64,000 nt of DNA, taken from contig CAVPKH010000001.1 in NCBI GenBank assembly GCA_963705635.1, forward strand, positions 124,001-188,000, read 5' to 3'. Position numbers and translations under genes: made by a program. This DNA comes from VRUE01 sp963705635. Its GTDB lineage: Bacteria > Actinomycetota > Thermoleophilia > Solirubrobacterales > 70-9. Shown piece after piece: positions 33,803 to 43,600 of the stretch. Each line of letters begins with the position of its first letter. The stretch's first letter is position 1. The notes under the pieces were generated by a model. The model was not told the DNA's origin and searched no databases. It saw only the letters and a program-made list of their open reading frames with translations.

Positions 33803-35307
33803 GGGGTCACCACCGCGGGACTGGGGGCACCGACCTGGCCAGTCGAACCATTGACATCGGGGACCGGGTTGCTGTCGCAGCGCACTTCGGGCTTCTTGGG
33901 CGGCCGACCGGCAAGCTGCGGCTGGGTACCCAGCGGAGGAGCGACTGTGTGTGCAAAGTCCTGTTTCTCATTGACCTGTCTGCCCAGTTCGTTGGTTTGA
34001 CCAACGAGTAGATTGCCGCCGCCCGGCTGGAGGCGGACGAATGGCCCGTTGCCGTCAAAGTTCGCGCCCCAACCGGAGAAGTCGGTCAGCGTGTAGAGGA
34101 ACTCGCGATAGTTCGGACCACCCGTGCTGAACTGATCATTGATCGTCTGGTCGAAGGTCGGGACGAGGACCCTGGTGGTGCAGAGGCTGATCCTGTTGAG
34201 CTGCGGCAGCGCCACCGCCCGGCCGGCCTGGGCGGCGCCGGCGAGGCCGGGGGTAGCTTCGCGCAGCAGCCTGGCGGTGCCGCCAGCCTCCCTGCCGGAA
34301 AGCAGCGGACGGGCCTGTTCGATCCAGGGGCGCCCGGCCTTGATCCAGTCCGGCAGCTCGGCGACCGAGGGGGTCAGCTCGATCGCCCAGGCGCGCAGTG
34401 GCGGCAGCGTCTGGTTGAGGCTGACCAGCGAGCTGTGGAAGGTCTGCAGGAACGGCGCCAAGCGGTGGACCGTGGTCGAGAGGTTCGCCGACTGCGAGGC
34501 GAGGGCGCCGGTGAAGACGTCGAAGTTGACGATCAGGCCCTTGAGGTCCTCCTCGTGCCTGGAGAGGGCGCCGAAGGCGCGCCCGGTTCCGGCCACCAGG
34601 CGGGAGAGGTCGTGCGGCTGGGTGCCGAGCAGCGCGTTGGTGACCTGGGCGCTGTAGCGACCGGCGTCGCCGCCGGTGTGGAAGGCCTGGTTGAGCGCCT
34701 GGGCGGCGGTCCTGCCCTGCACCTCGGGCTCCTGGGTCTTGTCTTCGGCGGCCGTTGGCTCATGCGTGAGCGCCGTGCCGTAGCCCTCCAGCAGGTGGCC
34801 GAGGTCAGCCCGCACCGGCGCCTGCAGGGCGGTCAGCACCTGATCGATCTGGACCCAGGTCGAGGTGCGACTGACCGGGATCGTGTCGCCGCTGCCCAGC
34901 TCGGGCGCGCTTGGGCTGCCGGGGGAGAGTTCGACGAAGAAGTTGCCCTCGAGGAAGATCCGCGGCCGGATCGCGGCAAAGGCGTCGTCGTGGACCGGCT
35001 GGCCTTTGCCTTCGACGGTGAAGGTGACCGTGGTCGCGTCGCCGTCGCGTTCGGTTGCGATCACGCGGCCGACGTCGACGCCGGCGATCCGCACCGGCGA
35101 GTTGGTCGAGATGTTGACCCCGTTCGAGAAGGTCGCCTTCAGCTCGTAGCCGTAGCTGGTGAAGGGCACGTGGCCGGTGAAAGCCAGGTAGGGGCCGATC
35201 GTGAAGATCAGGATGAAGATCACGGCTATCGCGGCGTTGCTGGGACGCCATTTGAAGCGACTGTTGGTCGCCCCCACCCTGGTATCGCGCTCCGGAAGCC
35301 GTCCCAC
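33799..35307 (-). CDS. Mce-family protein, fourth gene of the operon
   Basis: 502 residues from GTG 35307, which shares one base with the TAG stop of the third gene. Membrane helix about 25-45 (AAIAVIFILIFTIGPYLAF), MCE domain about 52-135 (FSNGVNISTNSPVRIAGVDV, then EGNFFVELSPGSPSAPELGSG). The helical region follows, with QSANLSTTVHRLAPFLQTFH. The C-terminal domain holds the Cys pair ISLCTTRV and EVRCDSNP and the motif YTLTDFSGWGANFDGNGPFV, which resembles the end of other Mce proteins (DGNGHYVR in the first gene). Confidence 0.9.
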   Translation of the reverse strand: MGRLPERDTRVGATNSRFKWRPSNAAIAVIFILIFTIGPYLAFTGHVPFTSYGYELKATFSNGVNISTNSPVRIAGVDVGRVIATERDGDATTVTFTVEGKGQPVHDDAFAAIRPRIFLEGNFFVELSPGSPSAPELGSGDTIPVSRTSTWVQIDQVLTALQAPVRADLGHLLEGYGTALTHEPTAAEDKTQEPEVQGRTAAQALNQAFHTGGDAGRYSAQVTNALLGTQPHDLSRLVAGTGRAFGALSRHEEDLKGLIVNFDVFTGALASQSANLSTTVHRLAPFLQTFHSSLVSLNQTLPPLRAWAIELTPSVAELPDWIKAGRPWIEQARPLLSGREAGGTARLLREATPGLAGAAQAGRAVALPQLNRISLCTTRVLVPTFDQTINDQFSTGGPNYREFLYTLTDFSGWGANFDGNGPFVRLQPGGGNLLVGQTNELGRQVNEKQDFAHTVAPPLGTQPQLAGRPPKKPEVRCDSNPVPDVNGSTGQVGAPSPAVVTP

Positions 35308-36734
35308 TACTTTTCCCCCAGCTGCCTTTTGGATTGTCCGGCAGTCTTGGTGCCGTCATTGCGGGGCGTATTGCCGATCCTGGTCACGCCCTTTTCATAG
35401 CGCTCGTTGCCGGCCTCGCACTCCTTCGGCTGGCCGGGGGCTGCGGTATTCGGATAGGGGTTGGAATGCAGGTGGTTGAGGCGGTCAGGGCCATTGGCGG
35501 GGGCGGACGCTTGACCAGCCTCGGAATTGGGGCCTTCCGGGGCCTCGAAGGAGATCGCGTTGAACCAGCCGCCAAGTCCGTTGTCCTCGCCAGAAGTACT
35601 CGCAAGGTTGCGAAAGGCGAGTGAGAGATAGTTGCAAGTGGTCTGAGCTGGCCCAATAAATCTAATCGCCGGGTCGAGCAGATCATTGGTGTCGATCAGC
35701 AGATCGAGGCCGTTGAAGACCCCCGGGGACTGCTGGAAGGCGAGCAGGGCGTCGGCGGTCGGCGGCAGCTGGTCGTTGAGGCTCGGCGAGGCGTTGAGGG
35801 CGGGGATGCCGGCGCGGAAAGCGGCGGCAATCGTCGGCGAGGTCCGGGCGAGCGCCTTGGCGCCGGGCTTCAGCGCCGTGAAGAAGCGTTCGGAGTCGCG
35901 CAGGAAGGGGCGCAGCGCCGGCAGGGCGTCGGTGACGGTGTCGAGGGTCTGCGGGCCCTTGGAGATCGTTTCCTGGATGAACGGGCGGGAGACGCGGGCG
36001 AAGGCGGCGAAGGTGCGGTCGAGGGCGACGAACATGCTCGCCTGCTCCTCGGCGACCGGGGCCACCGTCGCCGAGAGCCCCTCCAGCGCCCGCCAGAACT
36101 CACCGAAGCCGGTGCTCGGCGCGACCAGGTTGGCCAGCGCCGGCTGGCCGTTTTCGAGCAGCGGCCGCAAGGCGGCGAAGGCGTTGTTGATCTGCGGCCC
36201 GCGGCCGGCGAAGGCGTTGCCGAACCCGGCCAGGCCGCGCTGGATCGACTTCCTGGTCTTCTCGTCGAACATGTCGAAGAACTGGTCGATGTCGACCGGT
36301 TCCGGGTGCGCTGCCGTGATCGGGATCGTGTCGCCCGCGGTAAAGCCCTTGCGCGAGTCGCCGGGGACGAGCTGCACGTACTTGAGCCCGAGCGGCGATT
36401 TGGGCCGGATGATCATCGTCGAGTCGACCGGCAGCGGCTGCACGTTCTTGTCGAGGCTGAGGCTGAGTTCCGCGGCGACGCCGCCGTGACCGGTCTGGAC
36501 CGGGACCACCGACTTGACCACGCCGACCCGGGCGCCGCCGATCCGCACCTCGTTGCCCTTGACCAGGGCGTTGGCGTTTGGCACCCGCGCCTTGAGGTTG
36601 TAGGTGGAGACGAAGGGCAGCCCGTTGTTGGCGTTGTAGGCGAGGAAGACGGCGACGATCACGACCAGCACGGTGACCGCGCCGACGATCACTGGGTTGC
36701 TCGCCACTCCCTGTATGCCGCGGCGATTTCTCAT
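35307..36734 (-). CDS. Mce-family protein, third gene of the operon
   Basis: 475 residues from ATG 36734, overlapping the stop of the second gene by 4 bases. Membrane helix about 15-33 (VIVGAVTVLVVIVAVFLAY) and MCE domain about 42-125 (ARVPNANALVKGNEVRIGGA, then SPLGLKYVQLVPGDSRKGF). The following region contains DIDQFFDMFDEKTRKSIQRG, nearly the same as DIDQFFNTFPAPVRRGLAQF in the first gene, a shared mark of this Mce set. The C-terminal Cys pair is TTCNYLS and KECEAGN. The tail is Pro/Asn-rich. Confidence 0.9.
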   Translation of the reverse strand: MRNRRGIQGVASNPVIVGAVTVLVVIVAVFLAYNANNGLPFVSTYNLKARVPNANALVKGNEVRIGGARVGVVKSVVPVQTGHGGVAAELSLSLDKNVQPLPVDSTMIIRPKSPLGLKYVQLVPGDSRKGFTAGDTIPITAAHPEPVDIDQFFDMFDEKTRKSIQRGLAGFGNAFAGRGPQINNAFAALRPLLENGQPALANLVAPSTGFGEFWRALEGLSATVAPVAEEQASMFVALDRTFAAFARVSRPFIQETISKGPQTLDTVTDALPALRPFLRDSERFFTALKPGAKALARTSPTIAAAFRAGIPALNASPSLNDQLPPTADALLAFQQSPGVFNGLDLLIDTNDLLDPAIRFIGPAQTTCNYLSLAFRNLASTSGEDNGLGGWFNAISFEAPEGPNSEAGQASAPANGPDRLNHLHSNPYPNTAAPGQPKECEAGNERYEKGVTRIGNTPRNDGTKTAGQSKRQLGEK

Positions 36735-38245
36735 GGGCCGAGGAGGTAGTCGAGGAGGGCACGCTGGCGAGGCTCGGGAAGAGCCGTGTCGGCGCCAAGG
36801 CGGCGGCCTTCGCTGAGTTCAGGCGTTTCAGGCGTAATTGGAGCAGAGGGTGCGACCGTGGCGGATAGGCCTGGGCGAGCAGCGGTGCCGCCAGTTTTCT
36901 TTGCTCTTTCTTCTTCGACGAGGGAGTACAGATCCGCGCTGCTGATCGAAGAGGTACCCGCATTGAGACCAGTGAAGTTGGCTGAACAGCCACTAACTCC
37001 AGCGGCGACGTATTCGGGGCAGTTGGTCAGAGTGACCAAGAGCCGAGTGAAGTGACCGTACTTGTCGAATCCGTTTGTCGCCGCCGTGCCGTTGTAGATC
37101 AGATCGACAAGGCCGTCGAAGCCTTTTGTTTCCTTGGTGCTGGCGAAGAATTCGGCCAACTTCGTCGTCGGGCTGGCGCCGGATTGGGCAAGGTCGCGCG
37201 TCTTGCGCACGATTGGGTCGGCGGCGCGCAGCGTCGGGCCCGCCTGTTCGCCGTTGACGCCAAGCGACTTCAGCGCCACGGTCGAGGCGGCGGAGAAGGG
37301 GGTGAGCAGGCGGGTTGCTTCGGTGAACGCGGGCGCCGCCGTGCCGAGTTCGTTGAAGACCGGCGTGGCGGCGTCGGAGAAGCCCTGCAGGCTGTGCATG
37401 GTGAGGCGGAACTCGCGCAGGAAGGCCGGGAACTTGCGCAGCGAGGCTTCCAGGTCCGCGCCGCGTTCGGAGCTGGCCTGGGCCGCGGCGCCGGAATTGG
37501 CGAAGAAGCCGGCGACGTGGGCGCGCTCGCGCGAGAGCGGCCCAAGGATCTGCTCGGAGTCGACGGCGAGCTGGGTGAGCTGGTCGCGCTGGTCGTTGAG
37601 GATGCCGAGCAGCCGGTCGACGTCGCGCAGCGCCGGGTTGGCGCGCTTGACGGCGGCCTCGATGTCGGCGCCGCGAGCGGCGAGGCCGGCGCCGAGTTCG
37701 TTGAAGATGAGGCGGAAGCGCTGGGCGTAGGGAAGTTTGTTGATGTCGTTGATCAGGTCCGGGTCGACGCTGGTGCTGTTGTTGCCCAGCGGCAGCAGGT
37801 ACTGGCCGGCGCCCGGCTGGCCGTCGGGGACCTGCTTCAACGCCGGCGCCGGCGGCGAGCCCGGCGCCCGCGGCACCGTCGGCCGGCAGTCGACGAACTT
37901 CTCGCCGATCAGCGACTGTGGGCGGATCAGGCAGCTTGCGTCGCTGCGGAAGTCCTGGAAGCCGGGATCGGTGATCTTCATCGCGATCACCGCCTTGCCC
38001 GACACCGCCTTTTCCTTGCCGTTTTCGAAGCCGGTGATTTCTCCCGGCAAGGTGACGCCGACCGATTCGATTTCGCCGACGTTGGCGCCGGCCACCCGCA
38101 CCTGCTCGCCTTTGACCATGAAGCCACCGTTGTCGAAGATCGCCCGCACGACGTAGCTGCTGCTACCGCCACCGCCGGAGGAGATCAGCACGATCGCGAC
38201 GATCACCGCCGCCAGCAGCGCGCCTATGACCAGTGCCCTCCTCAT
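36731..38245 (-). CDS. Mce-family protein, second gene of the operon
   Basis: 504 residues from ATG 38245 (MRRALVIGALLAA), overlapping the previous stop by 4 bases; ten further upstream codons are not needed. Membrane helix about 4-24, then an MCE domain about 30-125 with FDNGGFMVKGEQVRVAGANV and an insertion (LPGEITGFENGKEKAVSG) that other members lack. It alone has an extra Cys pair inside this domain (DASCLIR, VDCRPT), besides the C-terminal pair (LTNCPEY, VSGCSAN). The helical part has PLSRERAHVAGFFANSGAAA. The C-terminal tail of about 70 residues is Pro/Ala/Thr-rich. Confidence 0.9.
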   Translation of the reverse strand: MRRALVIGALLAAVIVAIVLISSGGGGSSSYVVRAIFDNGGFMVKGEQVRVAGANVGEIESVGVTLPGEITGFENGKEKAVSGKAVIAMKITDPGFQDFRSDASCLIRPQSLIGEKFVDCRPTVPRAPGSPPAPALKQVPDGQPGAGQYLLPLGNNSTSVDPDLINDINKLPYAQRFRLIFNELGAGLAARGADIEAAVKRANPALRDVDRLLGILNDQRDQLTQLAVDSEQILGPLSRERAHVAGFFANSGAAAQASSERGADLEASLRKFPAFLREFRLTMHSLQGFSDAATPVFNELGTAAPAFTEATRLLTPFSAASTVALKSLGVNGEQAGPTLRAADPIVRKTRDLAQSGASPTTKLAEFFASTKETKGFDGLVDLIYNGTAATNGFDKYGHFTRLLVTLTNCPEYVAAGVSGCSANFTGLNAGTSSISSADLYSLVEEERAKKTGGTAARPGLSATVAPSAPITPETPELSEGRRLGADTALPEPRQRALLDYLLGP

Positions 38246-39648
38246 GGCCCGGGTGGTGCGTCGGCCGGGTTGCACTCGGACGTGGTCACGCCGGAGCCGC
38301 TGTGGGGCGGTTCGACGAAGGGGCTGGAGCCGTCGGCGGCTGGCTGGCTGGCGCCGCCGGGGCAGCGCCGCTTGATCGCGGCGGAGGGGCCGAAGGCGTC
38401 GTACTGTTCTTTGGGCGAGATCGGTTCGAGGACCCGGCTGCCACTGTCGAAGTTGAAGAGGTTGAGGTTGGCGAAGCTGCTGCGGACGTAATGCCCGTTG
38501 CCGTCGTAGGGGGCGCTGACCTGGCCCAGCTTGGCGAAGCCGTTGAAGAGGTCCGGGGCGTAGGCGCGGAAGAAGTTGAGGTTGGGCTGGAAGGCGACGA
38601 TCGCTTCTTCGGAGTGCGGGAAGGCCCTCGACGCGCGCTGCTGCACGTCCGGCAGCGCGCCCAGCAGTTCCGCCGTGTCGTTGGCGAAGCCCGGACGGCG
38701 CACGGTGAGGCGGAGGTTCCTGAAGACGGGGACCGCTTTCGAGAGCACCGGGCGGAATTCACTGAGGAAGGGGGCGAGTTCCTTGGTCGCGGTCTTGGAG
38801 GTGTCAATCAGCGGTTCGACGTCGTCGAGGGCGGCGCGGAGGTTGACGAAGGTCGTGTTTGCCTGGCGGAAGGTCGGCGGCAGCAATTCCAGGCTGCGGC
38901 CGAGGGCGGCGTTCTGGCTGGCGATCGCGCCGAAGGCGGCGTTGGCGTTCGAGACCGCGCTGGAGAGCTCTGCGCCGCGTTCGGACACGGCCGTGCTCAG
39001 CCTGCTCGAGCTGACCAGGAAGCGCGAGAAGAGCCGTTCGTCGGCATTGAGGTCGTGGGCGAAGGCGCCGGCGCGGTTGAAGCCGACGCCGAGGTATTTG
39101 AAGGTGTCGTTCGCGACCTTGCCGGCGCCGGCGTACCAGGCCGCGTTGCCCTTGATGAACTGAGCGAGGCCGCGGCGCACCGGCGCCGGGAAGGTGTTGA
39201 AGAACTGGTCGATGTCGATCGGGGTCGTGGTCGAGGCCAGGCCGAGCGTGGCGCCTTCCTCCAGGGACGGGTTGCTGTTCGGCCCGGGGCTGATCGAGAC
39301 GTAGTGGTTGGCGACGCCGGAGAGCGAGGTGGCGCGAATGATCGCCGTGCTGCCCTCGTGGAGGTCCTGTTCGACGCTGACCACGACTTTGGCCAGGTTG
39401 TCGTCGGTCAGCTCGATGCTTTCGACCGAGCCGACGGGCTGGCCGCCGATCAGCACCTGGTTGTCGGGGACCAGCTGGCTGGCGTTCTGGAAGAGCAGGT
39501 TGTACTTGTGTTCGCCGCCGCCGCTGAAGATGACGACGGCGAGGATGACGACGGCGACACCGAGCGCCGCGATCACCGCCACCCGCACAGGGGTGACCCC
39601 CCGGCTTTTCGCCGAGCCTTTTTCCTCGCCTGAGGGATTGGCAGCCAC
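38242..39648 (-). CDS. Mce-family protein, first gene of the operon
   Basis: 468 residues from GTG 39648 (VAANPSGEEK); TTG 39726 would add 26 Arg-rich residues. Membrane helix about 22-42 (VAVIAALGVAVVILAVVIF), MCE domain about 47-125 (NASQLVPDNQVLIGGQPVGS). Then DIDQFFNTFPAPVRRGLAQF and a long helical part (GAELSSAVSNANAAFGAIAS). The C-terminus has YDGNGHYVRSSFANLNLFNF and the Cys pair KRRCPGG and TSECNPA. It is divergent from the secreted gene at 39836; the 187-base gap must hold both promoters. No YrbE permease or Mkl ATPase gene, normally adjacent to mce operons, is in the window. Confidence 0.88.
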   Translation of the reverse strand: MAANPSGEEKGSAKSRGVTPVRVAVIAALGVAVVILAVVIFSGGGEHKYNLLFQNASQLVPDNQVLIGGQPVGSVESIELTDDNLAKVVVSVEQDLHEGSTAIIRATSLSGVANHYVSISPGPNSNPSLEEGATLGLASTTTPIDIDQFFNTFPAPVRRGLAQFIKGNAAWYAGAGKVANDTFKYLGVGFNRAGAFAHDLNADERLFSRFLVSSSRLSTAVSERGAELSSAVSNANAAFGAIASQNAALGRSLELLPPTFRQANTTFVNLRAALDDVEPLIDTSKTATKELAPFLSEFRPVLSKAVPVFRNLRLTVRRPGFANDTAELLGALPDVQQRASRAFPHSEEAIVAFQPNLNFFRAYAPDLFNGFAKLGQVSAPYDGNGHYVRSSFANLNLFNFDSGSRVLEPISPKEQYDAFGPSAAIKRRCPGGASQPAADGSSPFVEPPHSGSGVTTSECNPADAPPGP

Positions 39649-39835
39649 GGATCGTCGCTTGCGGCTCCCCCGGCCTCCGATCCGGGGGAACGGCCGCAGA
39701 ATCGTATCCGAGCGACCCGCTGCCAAGCGTCGGACGAGCAGGGACTTAACTGGAAATCAACGCGCTACTCTGGGTACGCGGCGTGGTTAAAGGGACCGGG
39801 AGGCGCTTGGCCAAATCGAATAGGAGTGAATGCCA

Positions 39836-40627
39836 ATGCGCACACGCCTCACCCTTGCCGCCGCCACGGCGGTTGCCGTAGCGCTCGCCGGCGTCGCCGT
39901 CGCCGCCCAATCGCCGCTGCTGAACGCGGCCGACGGGAACACGCAGAGCATCGCCGTCAGCTTCTCGCCGCAAAAGCTCTCGAAGACGAAGGCGGAACCG
40001 GTCACCCTCGACGTGAGGACCGCGACGAGCACGACGACGAACGCCAACGGCGTGCCGATCCCCGCCGTGAGAGCCGTCGTCGACTTCGCCAAAGGGGTAC
40101 GGGTCTTCAGCAAGGGCTACCCCACCTGCGACTCGGCGCTGATCCAAAGCACCTCGACCGAAGCGGCGCTGGAAGCCTGCAAGAAAGCCAAGATCGGCGG
40201 CGGCGAAGGCACGGCCGATCTCGTCGTGGGAACCAGGGTATTCCCGGTGACGACGACGATCACGGCGTTCAACGGAGTGCCGCAGGGCGGCAGGCCGGTG
40301 ATCCTCCTGCACACCTACAGCCAGTCGCCGATCCAGACCACGCTGGTGCTGATCGGAACGGTGAGCAACTTCGACAAGGAAGGCTTCGGCCCCCGCCTCG
40401 ACGTCAGCATCCCGCTGATCGCCGGCGGCCAGGGCGCGATCACCGGCTTCCACGTGAAGATCTTCAAGACCTTCACCTACAAAGGGCGGAAGCGCAGCTA
40501 CGTGAGCGCGGCCTGCGCGACGAAGAAGCTGAAGGCGCGCGGTGAATTCGTCTTCCGCGACGGCGAATCGCTGACCCCGGCGCTGACGCAGAAATGCGTG
40601 CAGAAGGCGGAAGCCAAGAAGGGATAG
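39836..40627 (+). CDS. Secreted four-Cys protein of a local paralogous family (copy 2)
   Basis: 263 residues from ATG 39836, nine bases after AGGAG; ATG 39830 lies too close to it. Signal peptide MRTRLTLAAATAVAVALAGV ends near AVAA. The mature protein has four Cys in the same places as copies 1 and 3 (YPTCDSA, LEACKKAKIGGG, SAACATKK, TQKCVQKA). Shared features include FNGVPQGGRPVILLHTYS, IPLIAGGQGAITGFHVKIFK and FTYKGRKRSYVSAAC. It sits between the divergent mce operon and the convergent MMPL gene, so a link with lipid transport is possible, for example as a periplasmic or surface lipid-binding factor; this is only gene-context inference. Confidence 0.8.
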   Translation: MRTRLTLAAATAVAVALAGVAVAAQSPLLNAADGNTQSIAVSFSPQKLSKTKAEPVTLDVRTATSTTTNANGVPIPAVRAVVDFAKGVRVFSKGYPTCDSALIQSTSTEAALEACKKAKIGGGEGTADLVVGTRVFPVTTTITAFNGVPQGGRPVILLHTYSQSPIQTTLVLIGTVSNFDKEGFGPRLDVSIPLIAGGQGAITGFHVKIFKTFTYKGRKRSYVSAACATKKLKARGEFVFRDGESLTPALTQKCVQKAEAKKG

Positions 40628-40636
40628 GGCCGCCGC

Positions 40637-43600
40637 TCAGACGTTGAGCCGCGGCAGCGCCCGCTCCAGCCAGCGCGGCAGCCACCAAACCCGATCGCCG
40701 ACCAGCAGCATCAGCGCCGGCAGCAGGACGATGCGAACCACCGTGGCGTCGAGCAGCACCGCGACGGTCAGCCCGATCCCGAGCTGGCTCACCGTCGCGA
40801 TCGGCGCCCCGGCGAAGGCGATGAAGACCGCCATCATGATCACGGCGGCGCCGGTGATCACCCGCGCCGTCTTCTCGAGGCCGAATTCGATCGCGGCGGC
40901 GTTGTCGCCCTCTTTGTCGTAGTGCTCGCGCATGCGCACGAGCAGGAAGACCGCGTAGTCGATCGAGAGGCCGAAGACGATGCCGAAGATCATCGTCGCC
41001 CCGACCGCGTCGATGTAGGTGTGCCCGCCCAGCGGCCAGCCGTCGGGCACGTAGGTGAGCAGGGTGAGGATGCCGAAGGCGACGCCGACCGTCGCCAGGT
41101 TGAGCCCGACCGCGATCGCCGCCAGCGGCAGCGCCCGCAGGACGAGGATGAGGACGAGGAAGGTGGCGAGGGTGATCGCGGCGACCACGTAGGGGAAGCG
41201 GTCTTTGGTCACGCGGCTGTAGGTGTTGAGGGTGGGGGGCCCGCCGGCGACGCCGGTCTCGACGTTCGCTTCCCTGCCGAGCGCCGCGGCGTCGCGTTCG
41301 AGCTGCTTGTTGAGCGCGATCGAGCCGTCGGAGTTGAAGCCGTAGCGCGAGAAGACCGTGATCGTCGCCGCCTGGCCGCCGTGGTCGAGGTCGACCGCTT
41401 CCGAGGCGCGTTCGCGGGCGCGGCCACGCGAGCCGTCGAGCGCGGAGAGGACGAAGTAGCCCGAGTTGAAGATGCCCGGCGAGGCGCGGCGAAGGTTGTC
41501 GGCGCGGCGGTTGAGGCTGGCGCTCTGCGAGAGCACCCGCACCGTGATGCGGCGCATGCCGGCCTGCAGCGGGTAGGAGCGGCTGTAGGCTTCGCCGAGG
41601 CCGCGTTCGAGTTCGGTGGTGCCGCCGACGAGCTGGGTGAGGCCGCCCGCGAGCCTGTTCTGCGCGCTGCCGAGCTGGTCGAGCCCGGAGGACAGCTTTT
41701 TCGTTTCCCGGTCCAGCGTCGCCGCTCCGTGGGCGACCTTTTTGCCCGCGGAGGAGATCTTGAACAGGCCTTCTGAAAGCCGTTTCGAGACCGCCGCCAG
41801 TTCTCGCAGCTGGCCCAGGGTGCTTTCGAGCCAGTACTTGATCTGCTTTGCCTCTTCACCGTCTTTGACCAGGACGTCCTCCAGAGCGGCCAGTTCTGCC
41901 GGCAGGGCCGCGGAGGCCGCGGAGGCCTGGCGGGCCGCTTCCAAGGTGGCCGCGTAGCTGGGGTCTGATTTGCCGACCGTCATCGCTTCGAGCTGCTGCA
42001 CAACGGTTTTCAGCCGTTCGTCGGCGGCCTGGGCGTTGGCCTGCAGCTGGGGCACGGTCGTCCCCGTAACCTGGTCCAGCGACCGCTTCAGCTTGCGCGA
42101 GCGGGGCAGCACGTTGGCATTGAGGTTGGGGACCAGGTCGTGCGTGCCGAACTTGATCGCCAGGCCGCCGTTTGCCGCCTTGCGCTGGGCGGCGGCGAGT
42201 TCGCTCGTGCCTGTGGCGAACTTGTCGAGGGCCGTGACCGCCTGTTGGCTGCCGGAGGCGGCCTGGCCCAGGCCCTGGGCGATCGCGATTGCGCCGGCTT
42301 CCGCGTTGCCGGATCCTTCCGCCAGCACGCCGGCGCCGGCGGTCGCCTGGGAGATGCCCTCGCGCAGGTCGGCGACGCCACCGGCGGCGCGGCCCAGGTT
42401 GCGGCCGAGCCGGCTGAGGTTGGCGAGCGGTCCGACTTTGTTGTTGGAGGCGAGAACCCCCGAGAAGCCCTTGCGCAGTGGCTCGACCGCCCGCGCCACC
42501 TGTTCGGGGCCGACGACGTTCTGCACGCCGGGGGTGGCGGCGATCCGCCGCTGCCAACGGCTGAGCACCGCGAGGCGCTGGGGTTCGGTGATCGTGCCTT
42601 CCTTGGCGGCGGCGACGATCGTGAACGGCGCTTCGAAACCCGCGAACGACTTCTGGACCGTTTCGGCGTCGACCCGAGCTGGGTCGTCGTGGGGAAGCTG
42701 GCCGACGCTGAAGGTGCCGGTCTTGAGCGCCAGCGCCGGGGCCGCCAGGACCAGCACCACGCCGCCGATCGCGAGCGAGACGGGCACCGGCCGTTTGAGC
42801 GCGGCGGAGACGACCGTCATTAGCCTCGAGCGCTCGCCGTTGGGAGCGGCGCCGATGCGCCAGCGATCGATGTTGGGGCCGACCAGGACGAGGATCGGCG
42901 GGCCGAGGATGGTGGCGACGAGCACGGTGAGCACCACGACCATGGCCAGGGTCCCGGCCAGCGAGGCCAGCAGCACCCCCGGCACGACGAAGAGGGCGAC
43001 GAGCATCGAGAGCACCAGCGTGCTGCCGGCGAAGACCGTGGTGCGGCCGGCGGTTCGCCGGGTCGCCCAGGCGGCGTCGATCGGATCGGCGCCGTCGGCG
43101 AGCTCCTCGCGGAAGCGCGAGACCATGAGCAGGGCGTAGTCGACCCCCAGCGCCAGGCCCATCATCGAGCAGACGGTGAGCGCCAGGGCGCTGACTTCGA
43201 ACCAGTTGGTGGCGAGCGCCAGCAGGCCGCGCGAGGCGAAGACGGCGACGGCGCCGAAGCCAAGCGGGACCGCGGCCGCCACCGGCGAGCGGAAGACGAG
43301 CAGGAGGACGATCAGCAGGATCGGCAGCGCGATCAGCTCGCCGCGCTCGCCGGCGGTGATCGACTCGTCCTGGACCGAGCGGTTGAGGGTGGCGAAGCCG
43401 CTCTGGATTGCGCTGACCGGAGCGTGGATTTTCTCTTCCAGGGTCCGGTTGAGCAGCGGCACCTTGTCGTTGACCGCCTCGTCGATCCCGACGTGGAAGT
43501 CGGCGATGATCAGGGCGCGCCCGGGGCTGGGCCGCAGGGGTTCCACGAAGCCCCGGTCCCAGGGCGAGAGCGTGGTCACTTTCGGGTCGCGATGCAGGGT

